From Cristatella mucedo (taxonomy: Eukaryota; Bryozoa; Phylactolaemata; Cristatellidae), in assembly GCA_009760855.2 (NCBI GenBank), contig WPIO01000028.1, forward strand, positions 2,867,501-2,929,500: a DNA stretch of 62,000 bases, given 5' to 3'. How positions within the stretch are numbered: the first letter of the stretch is position 1; each line of letters opens with the position of its first letter. Below are positions 32,701 to 45,185 of the stretch, piece by piece. Under the pieces are notes generated by a model that saw nothing but the letters and a program-made list of their open reading frames with translations, had not been told where the DNA came from and did no database searches. A program made the position numbers and the translations under genes.

Positions 32701-33690
32701 GCTTCTCTGGCTCGTACTTTAATTAAGGCCGATAATCACGGTTCAAAACATTTTAGCCTTCGGTGAGACACTAACAATCCCCGTGATTCAGGTTTCAGCT
32801 TTTTTGTCATGAAAGGCAATCTATAGAGGAGTAAAAACAAAAAACTATCTATATTTTAAAATTATTTTGACAGCATTATCATCACAAAAGTTATCCTATT
32901 ATTTGATCCTAACGAGTTGAAGCAGGCTTTTTCCTCATTGTTCAGCACTAGCTACCCTAAAGCTTCAAGCGGAAGCTGTAATCCTTCCAATGCGATATTG
33001 TTTGTGAAATTTTAATTTTATTGCCTAGCCACCAGGGACATCTTTCATTAACAATTATATTATTGTAAATTACACGACCCACGTTTGAATTATATATTCC
33101 GGAAATGCCGCGTATGCTTGCTAGCTGGTTCTGACCAATGAGGAAGAATTTGCATTTACCAGTTACGATTAAACGTTACCCCTATATTTAGTATGTTAAT
33201 AATTTCGAAATATTTGATTACTTCTTTTATTTTAAGCATATACAGATTTATTTTTCATGAAAAAACTCCGTGATTGTTTATCAATGGGACCCTGTCACCA
33301 TCTAGGTCGACTGCTAATCTGACCGAGATTTCTTCTGATTGGCAAGTACATCTTGAGGTAGCTGTACCCTCGCGACCCAGAGGGCTTACAAAACTAATTA
33401 CAACAATAGAAAAATATCACTTACATAGCACTCTAATAGAAAGAAATGCACAAATCCATGAGTTTAATAAATCACTAGGCTCAAATCTATCTCGAATAAT
33501 GAACGGAATTCGTGGTATCAATAACCTAAAAGCGTGCAAGTGTCACGTACAATGCAAGCAGGCTAAGGCACAAGATAATAAGCTAAGTGCCATGGGTTAT
33601 TAGCACCTCTAACGAGTGTACTCAACCATGCGAAGGTAAACACAACACGAATAAAAGAAAACATCGCACACACTAGTGGACAAGGACAGT
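32701..33690. other. Stretch with one unrecognised ORF
   Basis: Mostly AT-rich. A plus-strand open frame at 33274-33603 (109 codons) is comparatively rich in hydrophilic residues with 'CKCHVQCKQ' near its end; it has no clear ATG at its start and no domain I recognise. It might be an exon of an unknown gene but nothing else supports this. Confidence 0.3.
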
Positions 33691-36080
33691 TGAGAGAATT
33701 ATAGGCGATCTTAGCTGAGACTTTTCAGACTTCAAGCCGATGCAGGTAGCTACAGAAGCTAGTAGCTAGCTCCAGACCTACGCTAGATACAACAGGAATG
33801 CCTAGTGACCAAAAGATTTGATTCCGTGCGATAAACATCATGTCACTCTGGTAGCACTCGAGCAAGCGGTACAATAGTAGTCAGGTGAAGCAAGGAGATA
33901 GATCTGATAGGCTGATGCAAGCGATTGCACTCACCTTTAACCCAGAGATAGTGCATTGAGGTCAATGCGACACTTTTTAAGAAGCCAGTGCAGCTCCAAC
34001 CGAGCTTGTTGATGACCTATGCTATTGACAGCTGACTAGAGCATTTGTTAAGTATGTTTGCAATGATTTAATGCGATTTGGAGCTCAAAACGGGAGTCCT
34101 ACACCACAGCCGATGAATCTCAGAGCTGCAAGACTTGATGAATCTCAGTGCTGAAAGACTTTTCCAGTACCTGGTATGTGCGTGCTCTCTGATTAAAATT
34201 GCCTCACAGCACAAATGTATTTCCCCTGTGGATTAATTTCTGCCACGCTGTCCATAGAACGAATCTTGCGAATCAGTTAAGCTTCTACTTGTCTAACGGT
34301 AGTGAATGATTGCAACAAACTACTGGTAGCCGTGAAAATGACTACGATCAAAATAAAGGTCTCACAGTGTATTTTTAATTGCCTGCTAATCAAGTTAGTT
34401 GTAATTGCATGTTACTCATTCAGAATTGCACAAAGCGAGCATCATGTCTGACATACAAAGCCTGACTAAGAGGACGGCTGCATGTCATTTTTGCCTCACC
34501 AGCTGAAATCTCGATATCCTGGAAGGCTGCTTAAAGTCATTCTGCGGCGGCGCACATTGTGCGTCTCTTCGTACCTGCTAGGTTATACAACTCGATCGCT
34601 GAGACACAATCATCCAATAGTTTGAGTAAAAATATATACAAACATATTTGTTCCTTTAATCGGCCTTCACTACTGCACTCCAGATAATTGGATTTTACTT
34701 CTTCATTCAACGCCAAGCTCAACTTTAGAGGTCACTTGTAGTTTGCCAGTAAGACACGATGGTATCGAGACACTGCTGGAATAAGACACTGCTCAGTATC
34801 ACACTGAGAAATTCACCCTACCGCCTTGAGACCTAGCTCGGTACTAAAGTATTGATAGCGGGAGAGTTCTGGCGCGAAAAGCAATCGGCAAGGAGAAACT
34901 ACGTGACGGTAATCAGACACTGCACCTCTGAGATTCTTACCGTTTTAAGCGATCGACGCAGCGATAAAGGCACAGCTGGACATTTCGAGCTCGATAGCCG
35001 ATTAGCCTGTAAGCTCGCCCAGTTATCTCTTCTTTTAACCTCTACGCTCGCTAAATGGAAGCTTCGCATCATGGACTCTAAGGCATTCCCGGAAGCCTGC
35101 ATAAGTTGCTGGGAGCATTTCCTTCCTGGAAAACTATGAATAATCAACTTGTTTATCTACCAATCTGTAGCTGATACAGATTCTCAGTGACGTGTTACGG
35201 TTTGGTTCAGCGGTTGAAATGCTCGCCCCGACCAAGGTATGGCTGAGATTGTAGGCTCAAGCCCGGAGGCATATGTGAAGCTCCTGAATAGAGATTAAGT
35301 TATCTTGGGGCGCTTTAAAAATGAATTAATTTTTTTACCAAGTGCTCCGTTCCCATGAACTAGCCTCCGCTCTGCCAATTAACTGGGAAGTCTCGTTGTT
35401 ACATTAAAGTGGCCATTATTCTACTATAGAAAAACTGGCGACGGCTCTCTTCGTGAGTACGCCATTGCTAATTGAATCGGGCGATCAGCGCCAGTATTGC
35501 GGCCATTTCTATCTCAGTCGTCATTTGAAATATCCTTGCTGCTCGAGGTAATGAACTTTTATCCTAAGAGTTTAATAACTGTCAATAATTATGGTACGGT
35601 AAGCAGGCTATGCAAAATTGCTCATATCTATGGCCAGACTATATCTCACAAGAGTTACAAGCTATTCGTTCCTTTACAACAGCAACTTTCTCTGCCACGA
35701 ATGCGCAGCACAGGCACAGGAAACTTCGGTCAGAAATGCATGGATATAACCTGCGTTTTTGTTGTGCAACCTTGACTTGGTTATCGCATTAAGTTATGAG
35801 CTAATTATGGTATCGGAATAAAACATCCTACTAGTAATAATCTATATCAATGTATACCTCTCATCTAATTTGCTTCCAATCTAAGCTGTTAACAGCTCAA
35901 TCATTAGCACTTGTGGTTTCAGGTGGCAATGGTAAGTTTTCATTCACTTTCCAAAGCTTAATAAATTCACAAGGTCGTCAAATTAGAGAGTATTAACAAG
36001 AGAGATCATCTGTATGAAAAATTATTTTACTATTAAACACAAGCTTATTTTATAGACTCATTTTTGTGAGATGAGACTTG
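33690..36080. repeat. P2: second copy of the P unit
   Basis: Aligns in order with P1 2540-3690 and with 59170-59560 of P3, for example 'gatgcaggtagc', 'gaatctcag', 'actgctcagta', 'ggaagcctgcataagttg', 'gccattgctaattgaatcgg'. It lacks the part equivalent to P1 3700-4145 and carries a private SINE-1 at 35195-35335. It is the most diverged copy. Confidence 0.75.
35195..35335 (+). mobile_element. SINE-1 copy, private to P2
   Basis: Head partly eroded ('acggtttggttcagcggttg'), B box 'aggctcaagcccgg', stem-loop 'gaagctcctgaatagag ... ttggggcgct', tail 'aaatgaattaa'. Neither P1 nor P3 has it. Confidence 0.88.
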
Positions 36081-36466
36081 ATGGAATAAAATTTGCCTCA
36101 GCCACAGATAATAGAGATGTGCCCAATAACTAGATCCTATTAGATTTGAGTCCCGAACTAACTGTCCAATCACTGCTCTAAGCTTTCCTGAAGTGGGAGA
36201 GGACACATCTGCCTGTTACATATAGGCATTATCGATTACTGACAGCCTTAAGCGATTTAGATATTTTTCTTAAATTAGTGAATTTACATAAGGTTTTTAC
36301 AGTTTGAGCCATGTCTTTGCAAGCTATCAACGGTGAAGCTTCTTTTAAACGTCTAAAATTTCTCACAACTCTTGCGTACATATTCTCTATCGATTTGAAA
36401 TATTTGCTTCTGATATCCTTATTATTTTCATTGTCATAGAAATTCAGGCAAATATAATTATAAATA
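36081..36466. other. No recognisable feature
   Basis: AT-rich sequence between P2 and an antisense SINE-1. The minus-strand frame 36229-36474 reads partly into the SINE tail and has no domain. Confidence 0.45.
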
Positions 36467-36607
36467 CAATTCATTTATATAGCGCCCCAAGAGAACTTAA
36501 TCTCAATTCAGGCGCTTCACATATGCCTCGGGGCTCGAGCCCACGACCTCAGTCAGACCTTGTCGGTCGGGGCGAGCACCTTAACCACTAGACCAAACCA
36601 GCTCGGC
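36467..36607 (-). mobile_element. SINE-1 copy, near consensus
   Basis: Antisense and well preserved: tail 'caattcatttatat', stem-loop arms 'agcgccc' and 'ggcgct', B box 'ggctcgagccca', A box 'ccactagaccaaacc', head end 'gctcggc'. A useful reference for the family. Confidence 0.93.
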
Positions 36608-37084
36608 GATTCCTAGGATCCAGCTTCAGGTATAGCATAAAGCTAAATACTCTAGGGTTTACGTAATAATAGTATGGTCATCAAAAGATATTTCAAAGTG
36701 CCTTAAAAATCTCAAGGTGACAACGAAGGCTTCTAGGCCATGCTGACAATAAGATCAAATTTGTATCTGTAACATACTACATTAAGGGGATTCGCTTGAT
36801 TATTTGCTTGATTTTCTGCTATTCTGAATGTCTGGCTTGATTTTAGGGAGAATTCCACGATAATCCTTTGGAAAGTCGTCGGCTAGTGCAGCTACTTTCA
36901 TCCAAACCCCAAAAACTTCATGCTGTGCACTATAGCAACGTTACTGGTAACTTCTTGAGGGAAATATCGGCCAAAAAAACCTTAAAAGTAAGCTTGAAAC
37001 TAGGTGATAGTTAGTTCGTCGCTCGAAATTCCTATATAATTGTTATATTTTATGGATAAAAAATGCGTAGGTATACATAAATCA
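36608..37084. other. No recognisable feature
   Basis: AT-rich; no frame, RNA gene or duplicate recognised. Confidence 0.5.
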
Positions 37085-37204
37085 CAGTCTGTAAGTTGTA
37101 AGCAGTAAAGACTCGTTAGGTGTTACGGTGGAGAGTCTTCCATGGCCCTCAAATCCTAGAGGGCTTTCTTGAAGCATACAGCAGCTATTGACTTCCTATT
37201 AGAA
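37085..37204 (-). mobile_element. LINE-B 3' end remnant
   Basis: 'taggtgttacggtggagagtcttccatggccctca' matches the reversed LINE-B 3' end ('gggtgttacgcaggagagttttgtatagcgccctca'), then fades after 37200. Confidence 0.65.
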
Positions 37205-37430
37205 AATACTGATCAAGCCAACCTGCATCGGGTAAACATTCCTCGTCTATTTATCACAGCATTTTTGGTGGGTGTATGAGATTTGTCCTCTGTGTGCTTA
37301 TGCGTGCTGACAGCGCTTGCTGTCACTAATCATCTTTGCATGTGCCCTGTGTATTTTACTTCTAACCATGTTATTTCTATTGACATTGTGCATGCAATTA
37401 CTAACCATTTAACAAAATTTTGAAATTGAT
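37205..37430 (+). mobile_element. LINE-A 3' untranslated remnant
   Basis: 'ctatttatcacagcatttttggtgggt', 'tgtgcttatgcgtgctgaca', 'cactaatcatctttgcatg' follow the LINE-A 3' region at 14458-14590. It ends before the stem-loop. Confidence 0.75.
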
Positions 37431-38000
37431 AGACACCTTAATGCGGAGCCGGTGCAGGTCTTTGAGGAGGTTTTCGATTCGGAAGTTGCAAAATTCCCTA
37501 CCGACGAGCCGAACAGAATATTGTAGCTGAAACTGTAAGAGTTTTGCTGGAACAGTAGACATACCTGCGTGTAGTGAGCTACATGTCTAGGTGGAGTGTC
37601 ATAGATGCGTGGGCCTGCTTGGCTGTGGTGTCTTACTAGTGGGCCCCGTTTTTAACTGCGATACTATCTAGCTTAAAATTGGCACACGTGATTGCAGAGC
37701 TGATTTGTTCATTTAGTTAGTCACTTTGAAATAAGACACCCACATTGTGTGCAGACGCTAAACTAGTTAAAATGGCCAATCCGACCAAGGGGTAGAGAGT
37801 TATGACCCACACTGTGACAGTTTAGCTTCCTGAAATCACATTTGTTGACATTCCCAAGGATTAATAGAATTATTGGCATGCAAATTAGAGCAAAAAAAGT
37901 AACCTAAGCAATCTTTGAGTCTAACCATAGGTGCAACGATGACCGGGTGATCACCAGAAAGAGTCAAGGTCACGTTTTTCACCGGTCTATGCTCAAACAT
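37431..38000 (-). mobile_element. LINE-A, antisense, old
   Basis: The reverse strand can be translated, with damage, as 'LLQFQLQYSVRLVGRE' and 'LLKDLHRLRI', corresponding to LINE-A '[15 protein letters not shown]' and 'LLADLHWLPV'. It lies directly beside a sense LINE-A fragment. Confidence 0.6.
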
Positions 38001-38839
38001 GGCTATCCTGCAAAATAAACAGATTCAGTACCATGCACTGCAGAAATTTACCTAACCCGAAGTTTCAGTATACGTGTTTTGTTAGATTTCACTTTCTAAA
38101 GAGGAAGCAAGACATTATTTGACATCTCAAAATTTGCATGCAATCAGAAATTTAAAGTTCAAGGAGTGTGTAATGACTATAAATTTGAGCTTAACTAATA
38201 CCAAAACCCAATATATGCAGAAAATCTAATAATTAACAGCTGAGCTCAACTTATTTTTTAAATTTCCTGACGATCAGTGTATGACTGGTCAAGCTGTAGA
38301 ATTTGCAAGAACCAAATGCAACTGTTGGGAAAACACAAAGAGAAGACAGTGGATGATTTAGAAGCACAAAAATAATGAAGGCTAAGCCAAAGTTACTCGG
38401 TTTACCGTTACAAAACCTTTTAAAAAATACAAAGGTACATTTCCTTTCAATTTCACGTTGGTTGGATCATGAATAGCCCACCTGTGACACTTAAGCTTAG
38501 AGAGATAAATAGCAAGGTTTTCATCAAACCTGCAACCATACAAATGAGGCTGCCAAATCAGTTAATACATAGTTATTATCTATCTATTAATGCTTGCTGC
38601 CTCCATCCTTAGCCTAGTAAATTCGTTGTGAGTTTCAGAAGGCTCTAGCAAACAACTTTTAAATAATGCATTATCCGGCCACTCCTTAAAGAGTTGATGC
38701 TAGACCATCAGAACTTCGACAACTTTTTCTTCAGCTCTTTATCTGTGTTCCTATCAAAGATATTTAAATGATCCCTGCCAAACCACTTAAAGCTGTATAT
38801 AAAAACTTTAAGCCTAGGCTGTAAGCTCAAGTCATTATT
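38001..38839. other. No recognisable feature
   Basis: AT-rich sequence; nothing recognised on either strand. Confidence 0.5.
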
Positions 38840-39345
38840 TAGTGTCAATCACTTCACAGAGTCATGATGTATAACGACTTTCTCAAGAAAACCAAATTTG
38901 GTTGAGTCTTTCTGCTATTTTTTTCTGGATCTCTCGACAGCATTTGATAGAATTTTTTCATCCAGTACTTTTCAACTGCCCTTCATATCTCCGTGGCAGC
39001 TATAGAGCTATGTTGAAATAATTCTAACAAAGTCCAGTCTAATTGGGAAATTTAGTAAATAGGTGTCAATGGACCACGGTAATCCTGATGAACTTTAAAG
39101 TACGGGATACCTCCGGATCCCGTTCTAGGTCCATATATGTTCACAGTATATACTCTCTGTCTTGCCTATGTATTATAAAGTATAGTTTTCCTATGATTTC
39201 AGATTACACATATTTTGTTATACGCTTTGATTCCTCTTTGGCTTCAGTTGGTCGAACGCTTTCAATTCCCTTATAACTTATACTAGTGACATTCAAGAAT
39301 AGATGGCAGCAAATAATCCCAACTTAAATGACAAAAAAGTAAATT
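38840..39345 (+). mobile_element. LINE-A reverse transcriptase fragment, old
   Basis: Contains damaged but recognisable text: 'FLDLSTAFDRI' for '[11 protein letters not shown]', and 'ccggatcccgttctaggtccatatatgttcacagtatatactctctg' matching the region coding GSVLGPVLFTVYTL. Stops and frameshifts throughout. Confidence 0.7.
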
Positions 39346-39354
39346 AATGTAATA

Positions 39355-39960
39355 CTAATAATATTACGACGTTTATAGAGCATCTTAGGAGAAATTACTT
39401 TCGTTTTAGTAACTTTATATTCGCTTTAAGGAAACCATGTCAATATGGTTCGTGGTAACATATACTTGCTTAGGACGCACTAGGTTAATAAAAGAAATGC
39501 ACGAAGATCCAGCTAATGCTTTAAGTTTGATTTGTGCGCTTTTAGCATTGCTTTTGCATGTCAAGCAATGAGATGCGATGACGTCATTTTAAAGTGTTTT
39601 ACTGGCTCTTAGAGCTAAGGACCTGAAGGCAAAGTTTACAACGGATGAGAGGTTTATTTGAGGCGCCAAAAAACGGCATGAGTGAGACGAGTGGGCTGTG
39701 CAATAAGGAGCTTGAGTAGGGAATATTTCAGCTGGTATTCCGATACAAGAGAATGGATGGATCTGAAATTAAGTAATAGAAAAACGGAGATCATAGGCTT
39801 CTTGATTGGAAGTCAGTGGAGGTTGATGAGAACTGTTGAAATGTGGCAGTTTTGACGTTGGCAAGAAAAGATTATGTGCAGAAAATATCAATCCGCTGAG
39901 TTTGGCGTCAACTTTGAGCGACTCATTGAATTTTCAGAAAGACCTGTAAGTGGTTAGCCA
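39355..39960 (-). mobile_element. LINE-A 3' part, antisense, old
   Basis: Begins with a TTA-type tail and a weak stem-loop ('tagagcatcttaggagaaa'), and ends with 'gattggaagtcagtggaggttgatgagaa', the reversed region coding 'LHWLPVKQ'. Counterparts are 31375-31840 and 54845-54960. Confidence 0.65.
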
Positions 39961-40700
39961 CAGAAGTCTCGCAGAGAGCAAACAAGTACATAGTCCAGCT
40001 TGTATTGTTGTTGTATCCTAGCTTGTCCCAAGGAGCCTTCCTGCATTATCCTAAGTAGGCTTCTAGTGAATCAGGCTCACAGGGAAGAAGGCTTTAGCTC
40101 CTCTCCCCCACTACGAGGAGTCCAACCTGAATGCCAAACCCATCTGCCTGACAGGCTGAGCCCTCCACAGGGCGAGCATTTTGGGAGAAGGACTGCAAGA
40201 GCTTCTCGAAATTAAAACTCGTGGCATAGATTCACAGGAGGATCATTTCTGCACCCAAATTGCTTTGTACTCGTGCGTACCATACATGTAGTAGACTACC
40301 GTGCTTACTAACTGTGCTTTGATTTGCTTTCTCCACTATTTTTGGTCATTTACCTTGACATGATCAGCTTCCTTAGCTGTGCTTATTGCAAAACAATTAA
40401 CTTTCTATAGAACTGCTGCTACACTACATTAGTAAAACTTTCGCTTTCCATATTTGGATAATTTAAGCTTCAGACCCGATGACGCATATGCCAGCTAGAA
40501 GTCCCCGTCCTTGTTACTTCCAGAAAGGTAGGCAAGAAATATTTCACTTCCTACCCCGCTCCCCGCCCCAAAAAGAACCCGAAAGCATAGCTCATCGAGC
40601 GGGCGCCCGGAGGGTTGTGCTCCATGTACAAGTAACCTCTTCAGCAGTGGATGCAGGGCTTTTATTGCTAGGCGATCATGAATAAACAACGATTGGAAGG
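39961..40700. repeat. E2: diverged duplicate of 31840-32460
   Basis: Shares ordered phrases with E1 such as 'gagaaggactgcaagagcttctcgaa' / 'taaagaaggactacgagagcttcttgaa' and 'tttgctttctccacta'. A GC-richer patch at 40540-40620 has no recognised function. Confidence 0.5.
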
Positions 40701-41375
40701 TCTTCTGAGACGCGTTAGTTTTAACACAAGTTTTTTAAGTTGCTTTTCTAGAAGAGCCAGCTATACGTTTATTGATAGGAATTGAACTGGCTGTGAGTGT
40801 GGATGGACCTCTGGTTCTTATATTGAGTCAGTTTCTGAACGAAGGGAAATCATTATGGATCTTGCAATGCCTGCAGGGGGCGGGCAACTAACTCTCAGTG
40901 ATTCAGACTCCCAAAATGACGAGATGTGATTTTGCATCAGACGAGCGTACAGGAGCTTTTGGGGCTGTGATTCTTCGCTGTGCTGCATTACGCTCGCTGA
41001 AGAAACTACTTGACTTTAAAAAGTATGCAGTGAGCGTTCACTGATTAAGCTGGCACTGCAAAATAGAGACACTGCACATCGCTGCCTAGAGGTTTGCGAA
41101 CACAAGACCTGCACTGCTGCATTGAGGGCCGCGGCCAAGTTAACTAAAGCCTAGTCACTTTTGATTCTGTAGAAGGTCAAGTCTAGTTTGACCGGTCCTT
41201 GAATATTAGGTCATGCTCAAATTGTCGGGTTCGTGTCTTTACAAGAATTCTGTGAAGTTGAAATGAGAAAACTGCTTCTTTTGTAATGCCTCTGGCACCC
41301 GACAGTAGAGTCATTGTGTGCCAATTTGAAACGAATGTAGTCAGAAGAATGGTTGATACGATACCCAGCCTGATT
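40701..41375. other. No recognisable feature
   Basis: Moderately GC-rich compared with its surroundings, but no long frame or known motif. Confidence 0.45.
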
Positions 41376-41469
41376 GGAGAGATGGTGACAGAGACAGAGA
41401 GTGAGAGACGGAGAGTTAGAGACAGAGATTAAGAGACAGAGAGTGAGATACAGAGAGAGTGTGGGGGGA
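41376..41469 (+). repeat. GA-rich imperfect minisatellite
   Basis: Purine-only stretches built from variants of 'gagacagaga' and 'gtgaga', ending in 'gtggggggag'. Highly strand-asymmetric (almost no pyrimidines except in single C/T positions). Confidence 0.85.
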
Positions 41470-43473
41470 GCTTTTTCTTGAATTCAAGCTCCCTCAGACC
41501 GGAGCGAATCCACAGAACTCTCTTACCTCAAGCTGGTGCTTTGTGGGCAATGTCGGAAAGCTGCATCATATTGCAGTTGGCTGCAGAGTGCTCTGCACGG
41601 GTAACTTGAGTGTCAGCTCACTCGGGCGCTGTGACAAAGAGATCCTTCTTTTGCATAGTGCTGTCGCTATTTGACGCTCAGGATTCATGAAAACTCCAAA
41701 GAGATATTGTAATGCTCGCGGCAGTCGTATCTCAGTCTCCGTTAGCACGTTGTATGCTTCTTGAGGTCATGAAATGCCGAGCATCAATCCCATAAGCTTT
41801 AGTTTGTTTGATAACGGCCACTTTGGCTGCCACTAATCCGTGGCTTAGCCACAGATAACTTTCAGCTGTAATGTGCTACATAAATTGCTTTTTTGCATTG
41901 CAATCTTGTCTTGATATTCTTTATAAATGCTTGACCTTTTATAGCATATCAAAACATCGTCTACGGTAAGCTGTATATTTTCTTGCAACTCATCCTACCT
42001 GCTTTATATCTAAACTTAATATTTACCTTTGAACAGCTTAATGATCAATATATGTGGTATATTGGTGGCATTTGTAACTTATTAATCACTTTTTAAAGCT
42101 TACTGAATTCACAATTCAGTGAACCTATCGGATCTAAATAATATAAAGTGTAAACACAAGTAGAAATGAGCTGATTTAACGTAGTCACTTAAGTCGTGGC
42201 TGAAGAAACGTGGCAACTTCAGTAGGTTCGACTGCTGGCAATTTGTACAAGTCGTGCCCAAACACTCTCGATAACTTATCTACCTTTCCAAAAAAGAGAG
42301 AGAAAACGTCTGCCTTCCTTACACAGGTATTTACAGTTAGTGAATGCCTGAAATGATGAATACTTTTCAAAATTAGTCAAAAATGAAGAGCTTTCTATTA
42401 CAATTTGAGCGATTTCTTAATATGATACGAACGTAGAAATGCCTTCTAATATACATAAATTTTTCCCTCGGACTCGAAATCTATTTTTTATCAATAGAAA
42501 TTAGCCAATTTGCACTATTCTGTTATTAATATCGTTCCCATTGTGAAATAATTTTACAGCTTAATATTCACGGCGGTCTTAAATGATTTATCGAGGATAT
42601 TGGGAATCATTTAATTAATAAATTATTTTGTATTGTCTTAGAAGCATTAAATTTCAACACGAAGGCTTCTAGCCAATTTGACTAGATAGAATTCAAAGTT
42701 ATTGCTTTAATACATTGCATTAAGGATAAAGCTTTGAGTTCTTCGCTTGGTTTTTGTAATCTTTGACAAACAAGTGGATATTATTTTGAAAATGAGAACA
42801 TAAGGCCACTTAAAGGCTGAAAGTGGTGCAACAGTTCTGATATGTATGTATGTATGAAAACATTTTACTCTCTCTCCGTTGATGCATCGGAAGCTAACAG
42901 AGTACTATTGACAAAGCAAGCACGTGGCTGAATCTCTTTGATTCGTGACCAACCTTGCTGCTATACCTCATCTATTGCTGAGGACAGGTGCCATTTTAAC
43001 AAGGAGCCAATATTGAATTACGGTATTTCTGTCTAGACGGAATGCTTTCCGCGATCAAAGTTGCCGGTTAGCCTTATTTTTTACAAGAGTTAAAAACAGT
43101 CAGCTACCGACTTACGACGGCTCAACTTATGAAACTTTAGAGATACGAACTCGACTACCGTCACGCAAAAATTTGAAAATCGAAATGTAACGCTAGAAAA
43201 CTTTCAAAATCCACGCGCGGACAGTAGAGTCATTAACGCCGCAAACATTAGGGAGTGAACGACGTCTGACAGCTATGCATTGTGGTACGTACCATGCATG
43301 ACATACCATTCTCGACTAAAGAAAATGTGACTCACAACAGCTCTATCTTTTTCGTACGTCGAGGCTAACTATAAAATGACTAGCGGTGGAAGCGGTATTC
43401 TGAGTAAAACTTTTAAACTTCAAACAGCCTATAAAATATTGCACCTAAATTCCAAGTACACTTGATGGTTACC
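41470..43473. other. Long stretch without a supported gene
   Basis: Only short frames (for example 41459-41674 and 42185-42370) without domains. 41940-42660 is strongly AT-rich. No repeat match to the rest of the window was noticed. Confidence 0.5.
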
Positions 43474-43633
43474 CGTGATGGCACACTAGGTAAGGCGGTT
43501 GCTTTCACGACCTTGGTCCCGAGGTCGTGGGTTCGATTCCTTCAGTGGGCGATTCTATGTCGCCACTGCAAGCGGTGGTGATAGCCGTAAAGGCTCTTCT
43601 GTCGCTATACAAAAAGAGGTTGTTTAATCAGCT
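43474..43633 (+). mobile_element. SINE-2 copy
   Basis: tRNA-like head 'gtgatggcacactaggtaag', with B box 'gtgggttcgattcc', then a tail 'gccactgcaagcggtggtga', 'tagccgtaaaggctcttctg', 'tcgctatacaaaaagaggtt'. It differs from SINE-1 in both head and tail. Further copies are at 48822-48972 and 50544-50692 and a tail at 10991-11073. The partner LINE is not certain; only 'cgctatacaaaa' is shared with the LINE-B 3' region. Confidence 0.88.
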
Positions 43634-43990
43634 AGGAATTATAATTATAATTATAAGAATCCAGCCATCCATTGGAAGCAAGAATTAAACTCACTGGAGC
43701 TTAATGTAATCGTTTTCTCTAAACTATCAGCAAATATCAAGTTCATGTCTAATAAACATAACAATTGGTCGCACTTTTTTCACACTGGCAGCTCTTATCC
43801 CTAAGGGAATAGGTTTGAGTAAAAAATGTCTTGTATCCCAAGATGAAATCTAGTTGAAATCCTAGCTCAGCGTCTGCCACAGCGTGCAGCCTTGGGTCAG
43901 AGGTCAAAGCTGAGTAGCAGAACGGAAGGTCGATGGTGGACTCGCTTAGTAGACTTTAGTAATCAGTATAATAATTCATTTTATAATAAT

Positions 43991-44127
43991 AATTCATTTG
44001 TAAAGCGCCCCAAGAGAACTAAATCTCTATTCAGGAGCTTCACATATGCCTCAGGGCTCGAGCTCACAACCTCAGCCAGACCTTAGTCTGGGCGAGCACC
44101 TTAACCGCAGGACCAACCCAGCTCGGC
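43991..44127 (-). mobile_element. SINE-1 copy
   Basis: Antisense: 'aattcatttgtaaagcgccccaag', B-box region 'agggctcgagctca', head end 'cccagctcggc'. The left flank repeats 'aataattcatt', possibly a tail-derived or target-site duplication. Confidence 0.9.
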
Positions 44128-44649
44128 AAAGTATCAGTAGCAGCATTAACTGGCTGATCAGACTGGGACTCTAGATAGCCAGCCTAAACCAGAACTACTA
44201 GCCACTTCCCTCTCTTCGCCAGTCTAATGTGCCGATTAAAGTTTTGCTCTTAAGTTAAGCTAATATTACGTGCATAAAGATTGAAACTTCCCATTTTTTT
44301 CAATTGTGGAGATATTTGATCACTTCTGACCCCAATTTTATATAATAAGAAGCTTCAGTGTTAATTGCACGCCTGCTCTACATGTTCACCTCCGGCTTTT
44401 CAAGCGACCTTGGTGGCGTTTTATTGAATAAAACGATTATGCAGGAGCTGCTTTTGCTTTTCGGATAACGATAGTTTTTTAAGTGATCGGGACCAAAGAA
44501 TGTGCCTTTGAGCAAAGCCGTAGCTTTGTAAGGCTGGCAAGATTAATTACCCTTAAGAAGGCAAACTGAAAACATCCTCATTATTAAGTATAGGTCCAAC
44601 TTATTCCAACTTATCCAGCTTATTCCAGTTCACAACAGTTTTTTTACTG
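44128..44649. other. No recognisable feature
   Basis: AT-rich; nothing recognised. Confidence 0.5.
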
Positions 44650-45185
44650 ATAATAATAAAACCCATTTTTTATAGTGCCCTCAGAGAACTCAGCTCCTTT
44701 CTAGGCATTTTACATCTGCTGTAAAGAAAGTGCGATGGAAAGGTTAGCGGTTGTAAGTTCAATGCGATGGAAAGGCTGGCTGTAGCATGTTCAATGAACA
44801 GGCATAACAAGGTTAGAGGTGACATGAACAGGTTCAGCATGCAAAGCTGGTTAGTAGAAGAATACATATGATCAGTACGCATAAGCACACTAATAAAGAT
44901 TGACATGTATCCAATAAATGCTGTCCCAAATAGAGGTTTTCGCTTCTTTTTAAATGTGGTCAAGTCAGGGGATGCCGTAACCTTAGCCGGAAGTAGTTTC
45001 AGGCTTTGGTAGTGAATTAACTAGAGGCATTGTCTCCCAAGGACTTCAGGTTCGTACGAAGTATAGTTAAAAGATTAGATTCCGAAAAGCGCGTAGTAAA
45101 ATGTTGAGCCTGGTGCGGAAGTGAATCTGATAGGTGGGGTGGGGCCAAATAAATAAAGGGACCTAAAATGAGTAGCCAAACCATT
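44650..45185 (-). mobile_element. LINE-A 3' part, antisense
   Basis: Tail 'ataataataaaac', stem-loop reading 'tagtgccctcagagaactcagctcctttctaggcatttta', 3' untranslated region and C-terminal coding text ('aaatgctgtcccaaata', 'caggctttggtagtgaa'). 5'-truncated near 45185. A 32-base unit is doubled inside it. Confidence 0.82.
44731..44794. repeat. 32-base tandem duplication inside LINE-A
   Basis: 'tgcgatggaaagg...' occurs at 44731-44762 and 44763-44794 with several mismatches. Confidence 0.8.

Noticed and set aside
33274-33603. 109-codon plus-strand gene
   Set aside because: No ATG at its start, no domain and no duplicate for comparison; kept only as an unassigned frame.
36229-36474. 81-codon minus-strand ORF
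   Set aside because: Its start lies in the SINE-1 tail and no family resemblance was seen.
40479-40689. Overlapping plus and minus frames in the GC-rich patch of E2
   Set aside because: Both strands open over about 200 bases due to base composition; E1 does not keep either frame.
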